Below, piece after piece: positions 7,201 to 13,842 of a stretch of 64,000 nucleotides of DNA. The first letter of the stretch is position 1. Each line of letters opens with the position of its first letter. The position numbers and the translations under genes were made by a program. The DNA comes from Halobaculum marinum. Its GTDB lineage: Archaea; Halobacteriota; Halobacteria; Halobacteriales; Haloferacaceae. The notes beneath the pieces are model-generated. The model saw nothing but the letters and a program-made list of their open reading frames with translations, searched no databases and was not told where the DNA came from. The stretch spans positions 2,418,001 through 2,482,000 of the forward strand of contig NZ_CP119989.1 in NCBI RefSeq assembly GCF_029338555.1, read 5' to 3'.

Positions 7201-8631
7201 TTACCCGAGCGAGCCCTCCATCTCCAGTTCGACGAGCCGGTTGAGCTCGACGGCGTACTCGATGGGCAGTTCCTCCGTGATCGGCTCGATGAACCCCGAG
7301 ACGATCATCTGCTTGGCGTCGTCGTCGTCGAGGCCGCGCGACTGCAGGTAGAACACGTCCTCGTCGCCGATCTTCCCGACGGTCGCCTCGTGGGCGACGT
7401 CCACCGTCGACTCGTTGATCTCCATGTACGGCATGGTGTCGGAGGTGGACTCGTTGTCGAACATCAGCGCGTCACACTCGACCGCCGTCGACGAGCCGTG
7501 GGCGCCGTCGGCGATGTGGACGAGACCGCGGTAGTTCGTGCGGCCGCCGTCCTTCGAGATGGACTTCGACTCGATGGTCGACTTCGTGTTTGGCGCGTTG
7601 TGGTACACCTTCGCGCCGGTGTCGATGTTCTGGCCCTCGCCAGCGAACGCGATGGTGATGTGGTTGTCGGAGGCGCCGCGCCCCTTCAGGATCGAGGAGG
7701 GGTACAGCATCGTCGCCTTCGACCCCATCGAGCCGGAGATCCACTCCATCCGGCCGTTCTTCTCGACGATGGCGCGCTTCGTGTTGAGGTTGTACGTGTT
7801 CTTCGACCAGTTCTGCACGGTCGAGTACTGCACGTGAGCGTCCTCGTTGACGAACACCTCGACCCCACCGGAGTGGAGGTTGAACGCCGAGTACTTCGGC
7901 GCCGAGCAGCCCTCGATGTAGTGGACCTCAGAGCCCTCCTCGGCGATGATGAGCGTGTGCTCGAACTGGCCCATCCCCTCGGAGTTCATCCGGAAGTACG
8001 CCTGCACCGGCATGTCGACGGTCGTGTCCTCGGGGACGTAGACGAACGACCCGCCGGACCAGACCGCGCCGTGGAGCGCGGCGAACTTGTTGTCGCTCGG
8101 GGGGACACAGGTCGTCATGAAGTGCTCGCGAACGAGCTTCTCGTGCTCCTGGACGGCCTCGTCCATGTTGCAGAAGACGACGCCTTTCTCCTCCCAGCGC
8201 TCCTGCATGTTCTGGTAGACGACCTCCGACTCGTACTGGGCGCCGACGCCCGAGAGGGCGTTCTTCTCGGCCTCCGGGATGCCCAGCTTGTCGAACGTGT
8301 CTTTGATCTCGTCGGGGAGCTCCGTCCAGTCGTCGACGCCGCCGCGGACGTCGACGTCGGGGCGGATGTACGGGACGATCTCGTCGACGTCGACCTCGCT
8401 CAGGTCCGGCTGTCCGGGCCAGTCGGTCGGCATCGGCATCTCGTGGTACTGCTTGAGCGCGCGCAGGCGCCGCTCGAGCATCCACTCCGGCTCGTCCTTG
8501 TCCTCGGAGATCGCGCGGATCGTCTCCTCGGTGAGCCCCTTCTCGCTCCGGAACGCCTCCTTCGAGTCCTTCTTGAAGTCGAAGCGTTCCTCGGTGTCTG
8601 TCTGTTTCAGGTGGTCCTGATCCGAACTCAT
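7201..8631 (-). CDS. sufB: Fe-S cluster assembly protein SufB
   Basis: The 476-residue SufB is the core scaffold of the SUF machinery. Conserved blocks visible are DEPEWMLERRLRAL near the N terminus, YIEGCSAPKYSAFNLHSGGVEV in the beta-helix (quoted in part by its key residues Glu, Cys and His), and HEATVGKIGDEDVFYLQSRG near the C terminus. The Cys in EGCSAP is the family's conserved cysteine. It sits between sufC and sufD in a minus-strand operon. The 56-bp sufC-sufB spacer contains a perfect 7-bp hairpin over the sufC stop, which could set the ratio of subunits. Confidence 0.95.
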   Translation of the reverse strand: MSSDQDHLKQTDTEERFDFKKDSKEAFRSEKGLTEETIRAISEDKDEPEWMLERRLRALKQYHEMPMPTDWPGQPDLSEVDVDEIVPYIRPDVDVRGGVDDWTELPDEIKDTFDKLGIPEAEKNALSGVGAQYESEVVYQNMQERWEEKGVVFCNMDEAVQEHEKLVREHFMTTCVPPSDNKFAALHGAVWSGGSFVYVPEDTTVDMPVQAYFRMNSEGMGQFEHTLIIAEEGSEVHYIEGCSAPKYSAFNLHSGGVEVFVNEDAHVQYSTVQNWSKNTYNLNTKRAIVEKNGRMEWISGSMGSKATMLYPSSILKGRGASDNHITIAFAGEGQNIDTGAKVYHNAPNTKSTIESKSISKDGGRTNYRGLVHIADGAHGSSTAVECDALMFDNESTSDTMPYMEINESTVDVAHEATVGKIGDEDVFYLQSRGLDDDDAKQMIVSGFIEPITEELPIEYAVELNRLVELEMEGSLG

Positions 8632-8673
8632 GTGTTGATGATGTTTACGGGCGTGTGCGCATTAGGCTGTTCA

Positions 8674-8691
8674 GTAACCATGACTGGTTAC
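8674..8691 (-). promoter_or_regulatory. Intercistronic hairpin over the sufC stop codon
   Basis: GTAACCA at 8674-8680 and TGGTTAC at 8685-8691 are perfect 7-bp inverted repeats around a 4-nt loop. The TAA stop of sufC lies in the outer arm, so the hairpin would form in the sufC-sufB mRNA exactly at the end of the first gene. It has no following T tract, so termination is less likely than an RNA-processing or translational effect (inference). Confidence 0.5.
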
Positions 8692-9599
8692 GCCGCGTTG
8701 TAGACTTCCTCGCGGACCCAGTCGTACCCCTTGTCCTCGAGCTGCTCGGCGAGGCTCGCGTCGCCCGACTTGACGACCTTGCCGTCCAGCATGATGTGGA
8801 CGTGGTCCGGCTCGACATAGTCGAGGATGCGCTGGTAGTGGGTGATCTGGAGGATGCCGGTGTTCTGCTCGTCGCGCAGGGCGTTGATGCCCTTCGAGAC
8901 GTCCTGCAGGCGGTCGATGTCCAGCCCGGAGTCGATCTCGTCGAGCACGGCGATGGACGGCTCGAGGATCGCGGCCTGGAGCACCTCGTTCTGCTTCTTC
9001 TCCCCGCCGGAGAAGCCGGCGTTGAGGTAGCGCTCGGCGAACTTCTCGTCCATGTCGAGCAGCTCCATCTTCTCCTTCAGGAGCTGCTGGAACTCGGCGA
9101 CGCCCACGTCGCCGTCGTCGGCGGGCCCCTCCATCGGCGAAGTGTCGTAGCCCGAGTCGTCCTCGGCGTCGACTTCCTCGTCGTCGTCCTCGAACAGCTC
9201 CTCGCGCTCGCCCAGCTTGGCGTTGAGCGCCTGGCGAAGGAAGTTCACCATCGTCACGCCTTCGATCTCCGCGGGGTACTGGAAGCCGAGGAAGATGCCG
9301 AGCGCGGCGCGCTCGTTCGGCTCCAGTTCCAGAAGCTCCCACGTCAGGTCCTCTTCGTCGACGTCGGCGTCGATGTCCGCCACGTCCTCCTCGGAGAGCG
9401 TGAGCGTGACAGAGCCGCCGGTGACTTCGTACGCCGGGTGACCGGCGATGACCTTCGCGGTCGTCGACTTGCCCGATCCGTTCGGGCCCATGAGGGCGTG
9501 AATCTCGCCCTGCTTCACTTCGAGGTCGACGCCCCGAAGGATCTCTTCGCCCGTCTCCGCGACCTGCGCCTGGAGGTTTTCGAGTTTGAGTGTCGCCAT
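8688..9599 (-). CDS. sufC: Fe-S cluster assembly ATPase SufC
   Basis: The 303-residue ABC-type ATPase powers the SufBCD scaffold. The Walker A motif GPNGSGKST spans about 38-46, the signature is SGGEKKQNE, and the Walker B is IAVLDEIDSGLDIDR, followed by the switch His in ILQITHYQR. Bacterial SufC is about 250 residues; the extra length here is an acidic insert near 125-180 (for example DDDEEVDAEDD), typical of haloarchaeal SufC. It is the first gene of the operon. The 138-bp upstream spacer holds several inverted repeats that may be promoter elements or operators. Confidence 0.95.
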   Translation of the reverse strand: MATLKLENLQAQVAETGEEILRGVDLEVKQGEIHALMGPNGSGKSTTAKVIAGHPAYEVTGGSVTLTLSEEDVADIDADVDEEDLTWELLELEPNERAALGIFLGFQYPAEIEGVTMVNFLRQALNAKLGEREELFEDDDEEVDAEDDSGYDTSPMEGPADDGDVGVAEFQQLLKEKMELLDMDEKFAERYLNAGFSGGEKKQNEVLQAAILEPSIAVLDEIDSGLDIDRLQDVSKGINALRDEQNTGILQITHYQRILDYVEPDHVHIMLDGKVVKSGDASLAEQLEDKGYDWVREEVYNAA

Positions 9600-9639
9600 A
9601 TTCGTGTGTACGCCTCTACGCGTCGATGGGGTCGTTCGA

Positions 9640-9671
9640 CGCATGAAGGTTTCGCATGAGGGGCCATGCGA
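9640..9671 (-). promoter_or_regulatory. Repeats upstream of sufC (CGCATGA direct repeat plus TCGCAT/ATGCGA inverted repeat)
   Basis: CGCATGA occurs at 9640-9646 and again at 9653-9659. The second copy also forms the left arm of a perfect 6-bp inverted repeat, TCGCAT at 9652-9657 and ATGCGA at 9666-9671. The block lies 41-72 bp upstream of the sufC start, where archaeal transcription factors bind. A role as operator for the suf operon is an inference from position and symmetry only. Confidence 0.4.
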
Positions 9672-9691
9672 TTCTTTCACACGAAAAATCG

Positions 9692-9708
9692 TTTTCCGAT
9701 TCGGAAAA
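9692..9708. promoter_or_regulatory. Perfect palindrome TTTTCCGA-T-TCGGAAAA between polB and sufC
   Basis: Eight-base arms flank a single central T at 9700. It lies 30 bp after the polB stop and 93 bp before sufC, both on the minus strand. It could be part of the sufC promoter region (an A/T-rich tract ACGAAAAATCGT at 9681-9692 is adjacent) or a 3' element of polB. The near-continuous dyad suggests a dimeric DNA-binding protein rather than an RNA hairpin. Confidence 0.4.
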
Positions 9709-9737
9709 GATCCGGGCGTCGTGTCGCCCGGTCGGGG

Positions 9738-12491
9738 TCACATGAAGCTGCCGAGCCCGGTCTGCTCTTGGCCGCTCTTGACCTCGTCCCACGACATCCC
9801 CAGCGCCTCGATGATGCGCGCGATGGGGCCTTTGAGCGTCTTGTCGAGCATCTTGTCCCAGTCGACCTCGAACTCGTCGGGCACCTCGTCGGCGTACTCG
9901 TAGCAGATCACGTCCGGGTCTCGCTTGAACTCGCCGTACAGCGGGTCCTGCGACGGATCGAGGCCCTCCTCGTCCTCCATGCGCGCCCAGAAGTCCGGGT
10001 GGACCTTGCGGAGGTAGAGGCGCTTCGGCTTCGACCCGCGCTGGAAGTTGGTGCCGAGCATGAGGTTCGCGTACTTCGCGCCGCGCACCTGCGCGGTGTC
10101 CGTCTCGTACGCCTCCAGGCGCTTCCCGATGCCGCCGGGGATGCCCACCTCCTCCAAGTCGGCGTCGCCGTCGAGGAAGCGCTGAATCTCGTCGTGGAGG
10201 TAGTCTTTGATCTCGTCGGTGTCCTCGCCGTGGACGATCATCTCGATGACGCGCTTCTGGACGCGCTTCGTCACCGGCGCGATGTCCGAGCGCTTGTACT
10301 CGAAGCCGGTGATGTCGATGTCGTCGACCTCGTGGCCCTCCTTCCAGACGATGTGGCCGGCGTAGCGCTTCTTCTTGCCCGCCTGGAAGAACCGGCGGTA
10401 CAGCTTCTCGAACTCGATCTGGAAGCGGTGTTCCTCGGCGTCCAACTCCTCGCGCGCGAAGTCGTCGTAGCGCCCGTTGATGTGCTCCTCGATGGCGAAC
10501 GACTGATCGATCGCCTCCTCCGTCGTGAGGTCGTCGCCGAGCGCGAGCATGATCGAGTCGGTGTCGCCGTACGTGACCTCGTGGTCGATTTCGCGGGCGG
10601 CCTCCTCGGTGAACTCGATGACGCGGCGGCCCATCGCGGTGATCGCGGCGGCGTTGTCCTTGTCGTACAGACGGAAGCGCTCCCAGCCGGAGACGCCGTA
10701 CAGAGAGTTCATGATCACCTTCACCGCCGCCTGCTGCTGGTCGTACTGGTCGTACGCGTCGGAGCCGACCTCGTGGGCGTCGCGCTCGCCCTTCAGGCGT
10801 TCGCGCTCGGTGAGCAACTCGTCGATCATCCGGCGCATCATGCCGTCTGGCTCCTTGCGGAACCGCGTGCCGTTGGGGGCGCGGTACGTCTCCCCCTCGA
10901 ACGACTCGGGGTCCTCGACGATGGTCTCGGGGCTGGCGTTGATCGTCACCATACACATCGGGTACAGCGACTTCAGGTCCAGCACGGACACCATCTCCTC
11001 GACGCCGGTGATCGGCTCGAAGACGGCGCCACCCTCGAAGTCCTCGCCGTCCTGTTGGCCCTTCGTCGGGAGGACGAACCGCCCGTAGGCGTTGTGCAGG
11101 ACGTACATGTCGACCGCGTCGCCGGGCGTCGGAGCGTCCTCCAGTTGGCAGCCGACGATCTTGCGCGACTCGTCCCAGAAGTCGACGACGTCCTGTTTAC
11201 GGTCGATCTCGACGCACAGTTCCACGTCCCGGACGTTGTACTCCAGCAGGCGCTCGGGGTCTTGCTCCCACAGGTCGCCGATGTCGCCGGTGTAGCGCTC
11301 CTTCCCCACGTCGAGTTCGAGTTCGCCGACCGCGTCGAGGCGGTACGACTCCAACTCGGAGAACTGCGTGCGCTGGTAGGCGTACAGCAGGTCGAACACG
11401 ACGCGGCCCTTCACGTCCGGGCCGCCCCACCCGGAGCGCCACGTCTCGCCGACGCGCGAGAGGCGGTCCGGCGAGAGGTCGTAGTCGCTCCCCGACTGGA
11501 GCACCTCACAGCGGTCCATGAAGTACGGCGCGTCGAAGTCCTCGAAGTTCCACCCCGTCAGCACGTCGGGGTTCGTCTCTTCGATGTAGCCGACGAACGC
11601 GTCGAGCATCGTGTCCTCCTCGGCGAACGTGCGCACCTCGATGGTGGCGTCCTCGTCGCCGATCTGTTCGTACCCAGCGAGCGCCTCGGGTGCGTCGACG
11701 CCGCCGACGGGTGCGTCGTACAGCCACGCGATGTACTCGTCGCGGTAGGAGTCGTGAGAGGTGAGACAGACGATCTGTTCTTCGCCGTCCTCGGGGAATC
11801 CGTTGCGGTCGTCGACCTCGATGTCGAAGGTGTTCACCCGGATGTCGGCGTCGACTTCGCACGGTTCGAGGTGGTCGGGCGTCACCTGCATCCGGTCGCT
11901 GCCGTCCTCCAGGCGCCGCTCTTCCACGCGGATGCCGGAGGTGACGCCGTAGTCGATGAGGAAGCGGTTGGGGAACAGGATGTCCGCCTCGTACGTCCGC
12001 TCGAAGTCGTCGCGGATCTGCCCGACGTCGCGGGGCGTCCGGGCGACGACCTTCGTCACCGGGGTGCCGCGGATGGACTCGAAGCGCTCCCCGTCGGGGT
12101 TCTCCTCGCGCGTGTCGAGGATCACGTCGTACTCCTCGACGAGCGAGCGGTCTTCGACGTCCGCCGTCGGGACGTAGAAGTACGGCTCGATGCCGAGGAC
12201 GCGAACGTGCTCGGATTCGTTGTCGGCCGTACGACCGAACACGTGGACGACCGGGTACTCCTCTGCCCCGGTTCCCTCGACGGTGTAGTCGACCGCAGTG
12301 ACCATCAGCTCCACCGCCCCGCTCGCGTCGGGGACGACGATGTCCTCGCGGTCGACGACCGCGCTCACCCGTCCCTGTCCCGCGCCCGCGACGTACGCCG
12401 CCTCCTCGTCCGGGCGGCCCCCGTCGCCGCCATCGTCGGCGGCGTCTCCGCCGCCGGCGAAGTCGCCGAGACCCGCCTGCGAATCGCTCAT
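9738..12491 (-). CDS. polB: Family B DNA polymerase
   Basis: The 917-residue replicative polymerase has both domains. Exonuclease motifs are FDIEV near residue 222, the NFEDFDAPYF block and YNVRDVEL. Polymerase motif A is DLKSLYPMCM near 505, the B region contains NSLYGVSG, and motif C is YGDTDSIM near 640. None of these sites is interrupted, so no intein is present, in contrast to many haloarchaeal polB genes (family knowledge). The start at 12491 gives MSDSQAGLGDFAGGGDAADD. A minus-strand TTTTTA box centred about 27 bp upstream indicates a leaderless transcript. An alternative far-upstream in-frame start would run through this promoter and is rejected. Confidence 0.95.
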   Translation of the reverse strand: MSDSQAGLGDFAGGGDAADDGGDGGRPDEEAAYVAGAGQGRVSAVVDREDIVVPDASGAVELMVTAVDYTVEGTGAEEYPVVHVFGRTADNESEHVRVLGIEPYFYVPTADVEDRSLVEEYDVILDTREENPDGERFESIRGTPVTKVVARTPRDVGQIRDDFERTYEADILFPNRFLIDYGVTSGIRVEERRLEDGSDRMQVTPDHLEPCEVDADIRVNTFDIEVDDRNGFPEDGEEQIVCLTSHDSYRDEYIAWLYDAPVGGVDAPEALAGYEQIGDEDATIEVRTFAEEDTMLDAFVGYIEETNPDVLTGWNFEDFDAPYFMDRCEVLQSGSDYDLSPDRLSRVGETWRSGWGGPDVKGRVVFDLLYAYQRTQFSELESYRLDAVGELELDVGKERYTGDIGDLWEQDPERLLEYNVRDVELCVEIDRKQDVVDFWDESRKIVGCQLEDAPTPGDAVDMYVLHNAYGRFVLPTKGQQDGEDFEGGAVFEPITGVEEMVSVLDLKSLYPMCMVTINASPETIVEDPESFEGETYRAPNGTRFRKEPDGMMRRMIDELLTERERLKGERDAHEVGSDAYDQYDQQQAAVKVIMNSLYGVSGWERFRLYDKDNAAAITAMGRRVIEFTEEAAREIDHEVTYGDTDSIMLALGDDLTTEEAIDQSFAIEEHINGRYDDFAREELDAEEHRFQIEFEKLYRRFFQAGKKKRYAGHIVWKEGHEVDDIDITGFEYKRSDIAPVTKRVQKRVIEMIVHGEDTDEIKDYLHDEIQRFLDGDADLEEVGIPGGIGKRLEAYETDTAQVRGAKYANLMLGTNFQRGSKPKRLYLRKVHPDFWARMEDEEGLDPSQDPLYGEFKRDPDVICYEYADEVPDEFEVDWDKMLDKTLKGPIARIIEALGMSWDEVKSGQEQTGLGSFM

Positions 12492-12515
12492 TGCCGGGCC
12501 TTTGCCGGTGGCCGG

Positions 12516-12521
12516 TAAAAA
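12516..12521 (-). promoter_or_regulatory. TATA box of polB
   Basis: On the minus strand TTTTTA lies 25-30 bp upstream of the polB ATG at 12491. This spacing puts the transcription start at or within a few bases of the ATG, which fits the leaderless mRNAs common in haloarchaea and helps fix the start codon. Confidence 0.5.
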
Positions 12522-12665
12522 CCTCCCCTTCGCCCTCCCCTCGGCCCGCGTCCGTCGCCGGGCGGGGCCGAGTAAGCCCATCGTTCCACGGGGTAATTCC
12601 TGATTACACGATCGCTGCAATCGCCTGACTGGACCGGTGTGGCGAGGTCGGCCGGCACGGAAAGG

Positions 12666-12672
12666 CATATAC
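12666..12672 (+). promoter_or_regulatory. TATA box CATATAC of the small gene at 12699
   Basis: CATATAC centred 30 bp before the ATG at 12699 would place transcription start at about 12695, giving a nearly leaderless transcript. Confidence 0.5.
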
Positions 12673-12698
12673 CGTGTCAAGATGTACCATAGGTGGAC

Positions 12699-12869
12699 AT
12701 GACCCACGCATCCGATTCCCCGTTGGAGCGCTCGGGCGCGAGCCCGGACGAGGCCGTCGAGACGGTCGAGGCGTACGAGGACGACGGGCGAACGGTGCTC
12801 TACGACGCCGAGAACCCCCTCGCGTGGGTCGAGGCGAGCACCGCGGTGACGCTCGCCGACCTCGCGTAG
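12699..12869 (+). CDS. Small acidic haloarchaeal protein, 56 aa
   Basis: The product starts MTHASDSPLERSGASPDEAV and continues with the block VEAYEDDGRTVLYDAENPLAW, quoted here by its key features: an acidic linker, then Tyr-Asp-Ala-Glu-Asn-Pro-Leu-Ala-Trp, then a short helix ending TLADLA. It is soluble, has no cysteines and no membrane span. I recall closely similar short proteins as a conserved haloarchaeal family without known function, but cannot verify this here. A good TATA box lies 30 bp upstream. It is divergent from polB. Confidence 0.7.
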   Translation: MTHASDSPLERSGASPDEAVETVEAYEDDGRTVLYDAENPLAWVEASTAVTLADLA

Positions 12870-12927
12870 GGACTGAGCGTTCGACCGTCTGCCAACCCTT
12901 TTGCCGTCGGTTCGCCTACCGTGAGCC

Positions 12928-13311
12928 GTGCTTGGCGAGGACGACGAGGACGGCGACCTGTTCGGGCTCGAGCGGCAGGCCTCCGAGGCCGAGAATCGCG
13001 GTCCGCGGGTCGAGGTACCCACCGTCGAGAACCCCGCCGACTCGCTCCCCGACGCCTCGACGGTCGACCCCGCCATCTCGGGGGCGTTCTGGACGGCTGT
13101 CGTCTACGCGAACGTCGCCCTGCTGGGCGTCTCGCTGGGGCTCATGCTCATCGGGTTCCGCGGCGACCTCCGGTGGGGCGGCGCCGCGCTCGTCGTCGGC
13201 CTGCTCGCCGGGTTCCGCGTGTACCAGACGCGCCGGGCGTTCAAGCGTCGCGACGACGACGGCGGGGCGGCCAGCGACGACGGCGCCTCCGAGGGCTCCG
13301 GCGACGACTGA
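12928..13311 (+). CDS. Two-span membrane protein of unknown function
   Basis: The 127-residue protein begins at a GTG and has an acidic soluble N terminus of about 55 residues (MLGEDDEDGDLFGLERQASE), two membrane spans (AFWTAVVYANVALLGVSLGL and GGAALVVGLLAGFRVY), a basic patch RRAFKRR and an acidic tail. A TTTTG-containing box near 12899 fits a leaderless start at this GTG. No catalytic motif is seen. It lies just upstream of a small winged-helix-like protein on the same strand, 76 bp away, and both precede the convergent rad50 gene. Function unknown. Confidence 0.65.
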   Translation: MLGEDDEDGDLFGLERQASEAENRGPRVEVPTVENPADSLPDASTVDPAISGAFWTAVVYANVALLGVSLGLMLIGFRGDLRWGGAALVVGLLAGFRVYQTRRAFKRRDDDGGAASDDGASEGSGDD

Positions 13312-13386
13312 CCGGCGACGGCCGACTGGCGACGGCTGACCGCCGCCACCGACACGCCTTTTCACACACGAGTGGTTCCCACGACC

Positions 13387-13815
13387 ATGCAGACGGTCAC
13401 GGACGCCGACGGCACTCGCTACCTCCTGCTCAAGCGGTCCGCGGAGTCCAGTCTGGTGCGCGACCCCGAGACCGGCGAAGAGCGACACCTCCCGAACGAG
13501 GACCTCGAACCGGAGAGCGAGTCGCCGCTCTCGGCGGCGGCGAGCGGGCTGGCGCCCGAGGTTCGGCGGGCCATCCTGGCGTGTCGCGACGAGCGCGCGC
13601 TCGGGTTGCTCGTGGAGTTCGCCGACCGGGGCGCGCTGTCGGTGCGCACTCTGCTCGACTCGTACGATCTGTGTGAGTCAGACCTGCTTGGGGTGCTCAC
13701 GGAGTTCCGTGCCGCCGGACTGCTCACCGAGACCACCGTCGCCGGAGAACGTGGGTACGAACCGACCGAGGCGGCGCTGTCGTCGGTCGAGCGCTTCCGA
13801 GAACGCGGCCAGTAG
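13387..13815 (+). CDS. Predicted winged-helix-like haloarchaeal protein
   Basis: The 142-residue product begins MQTVTDADGTRYLLLKRSAE. The first 45 residues look like a small beta domain (GTRYLLLKRSAESSLVRDPETG, key residues only), followed by a helical region LLVEFADRGALSVRTLLDSY...LLGVLTEFRAAGLL with the spacing of a winged-helix DNA-binding domain. The ATG at 13387 is preferred to the GTG 15 nt upstream. It is convergent with rad50, whose stop lies 28 bp away; similar genes neighbour rad50 in other haloarchaea as far as I recall. A regulator of the repair operon is possible but unproven. Confidence 0.6.
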   Translation: MQTVTDADGTRYLLLKRSAESSLVRDPETGEERHLPNEDLEPESESPLSAAASGLAPEVRRAILACRDERALGLLVEFADRGALSVRTLLDSYDLCESDLLGVLTEFRAAGLLTETTVAGERGYEPTEAALSSVERFRERGQ

Positions 13816-13842
13816 GACTGGCCGCACCCGCACCGACCGGAG

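Noticed and set aside
7189-8703. 504-codon plus-strand frame opposite sufB
   Set aside because: Antisense shadow of a highly conserved gene without its own motifs or promoter.
9738-12491. Intein in polB
   Set aside because: Motifs A, B and C are uninterrupted and the length fits an intein-free enzyme; no splice-junction pattern is seen.
9666-12518. A 950-codon open frame on the plus strand opposite polB
   Set aside because: It is the mirror of a strongly supported polymerase gene. High GC removes stop codons from the antisense frame. The product lacks any domain and is Val/Leu/Arg/Asp-rich in the mirror-image style.
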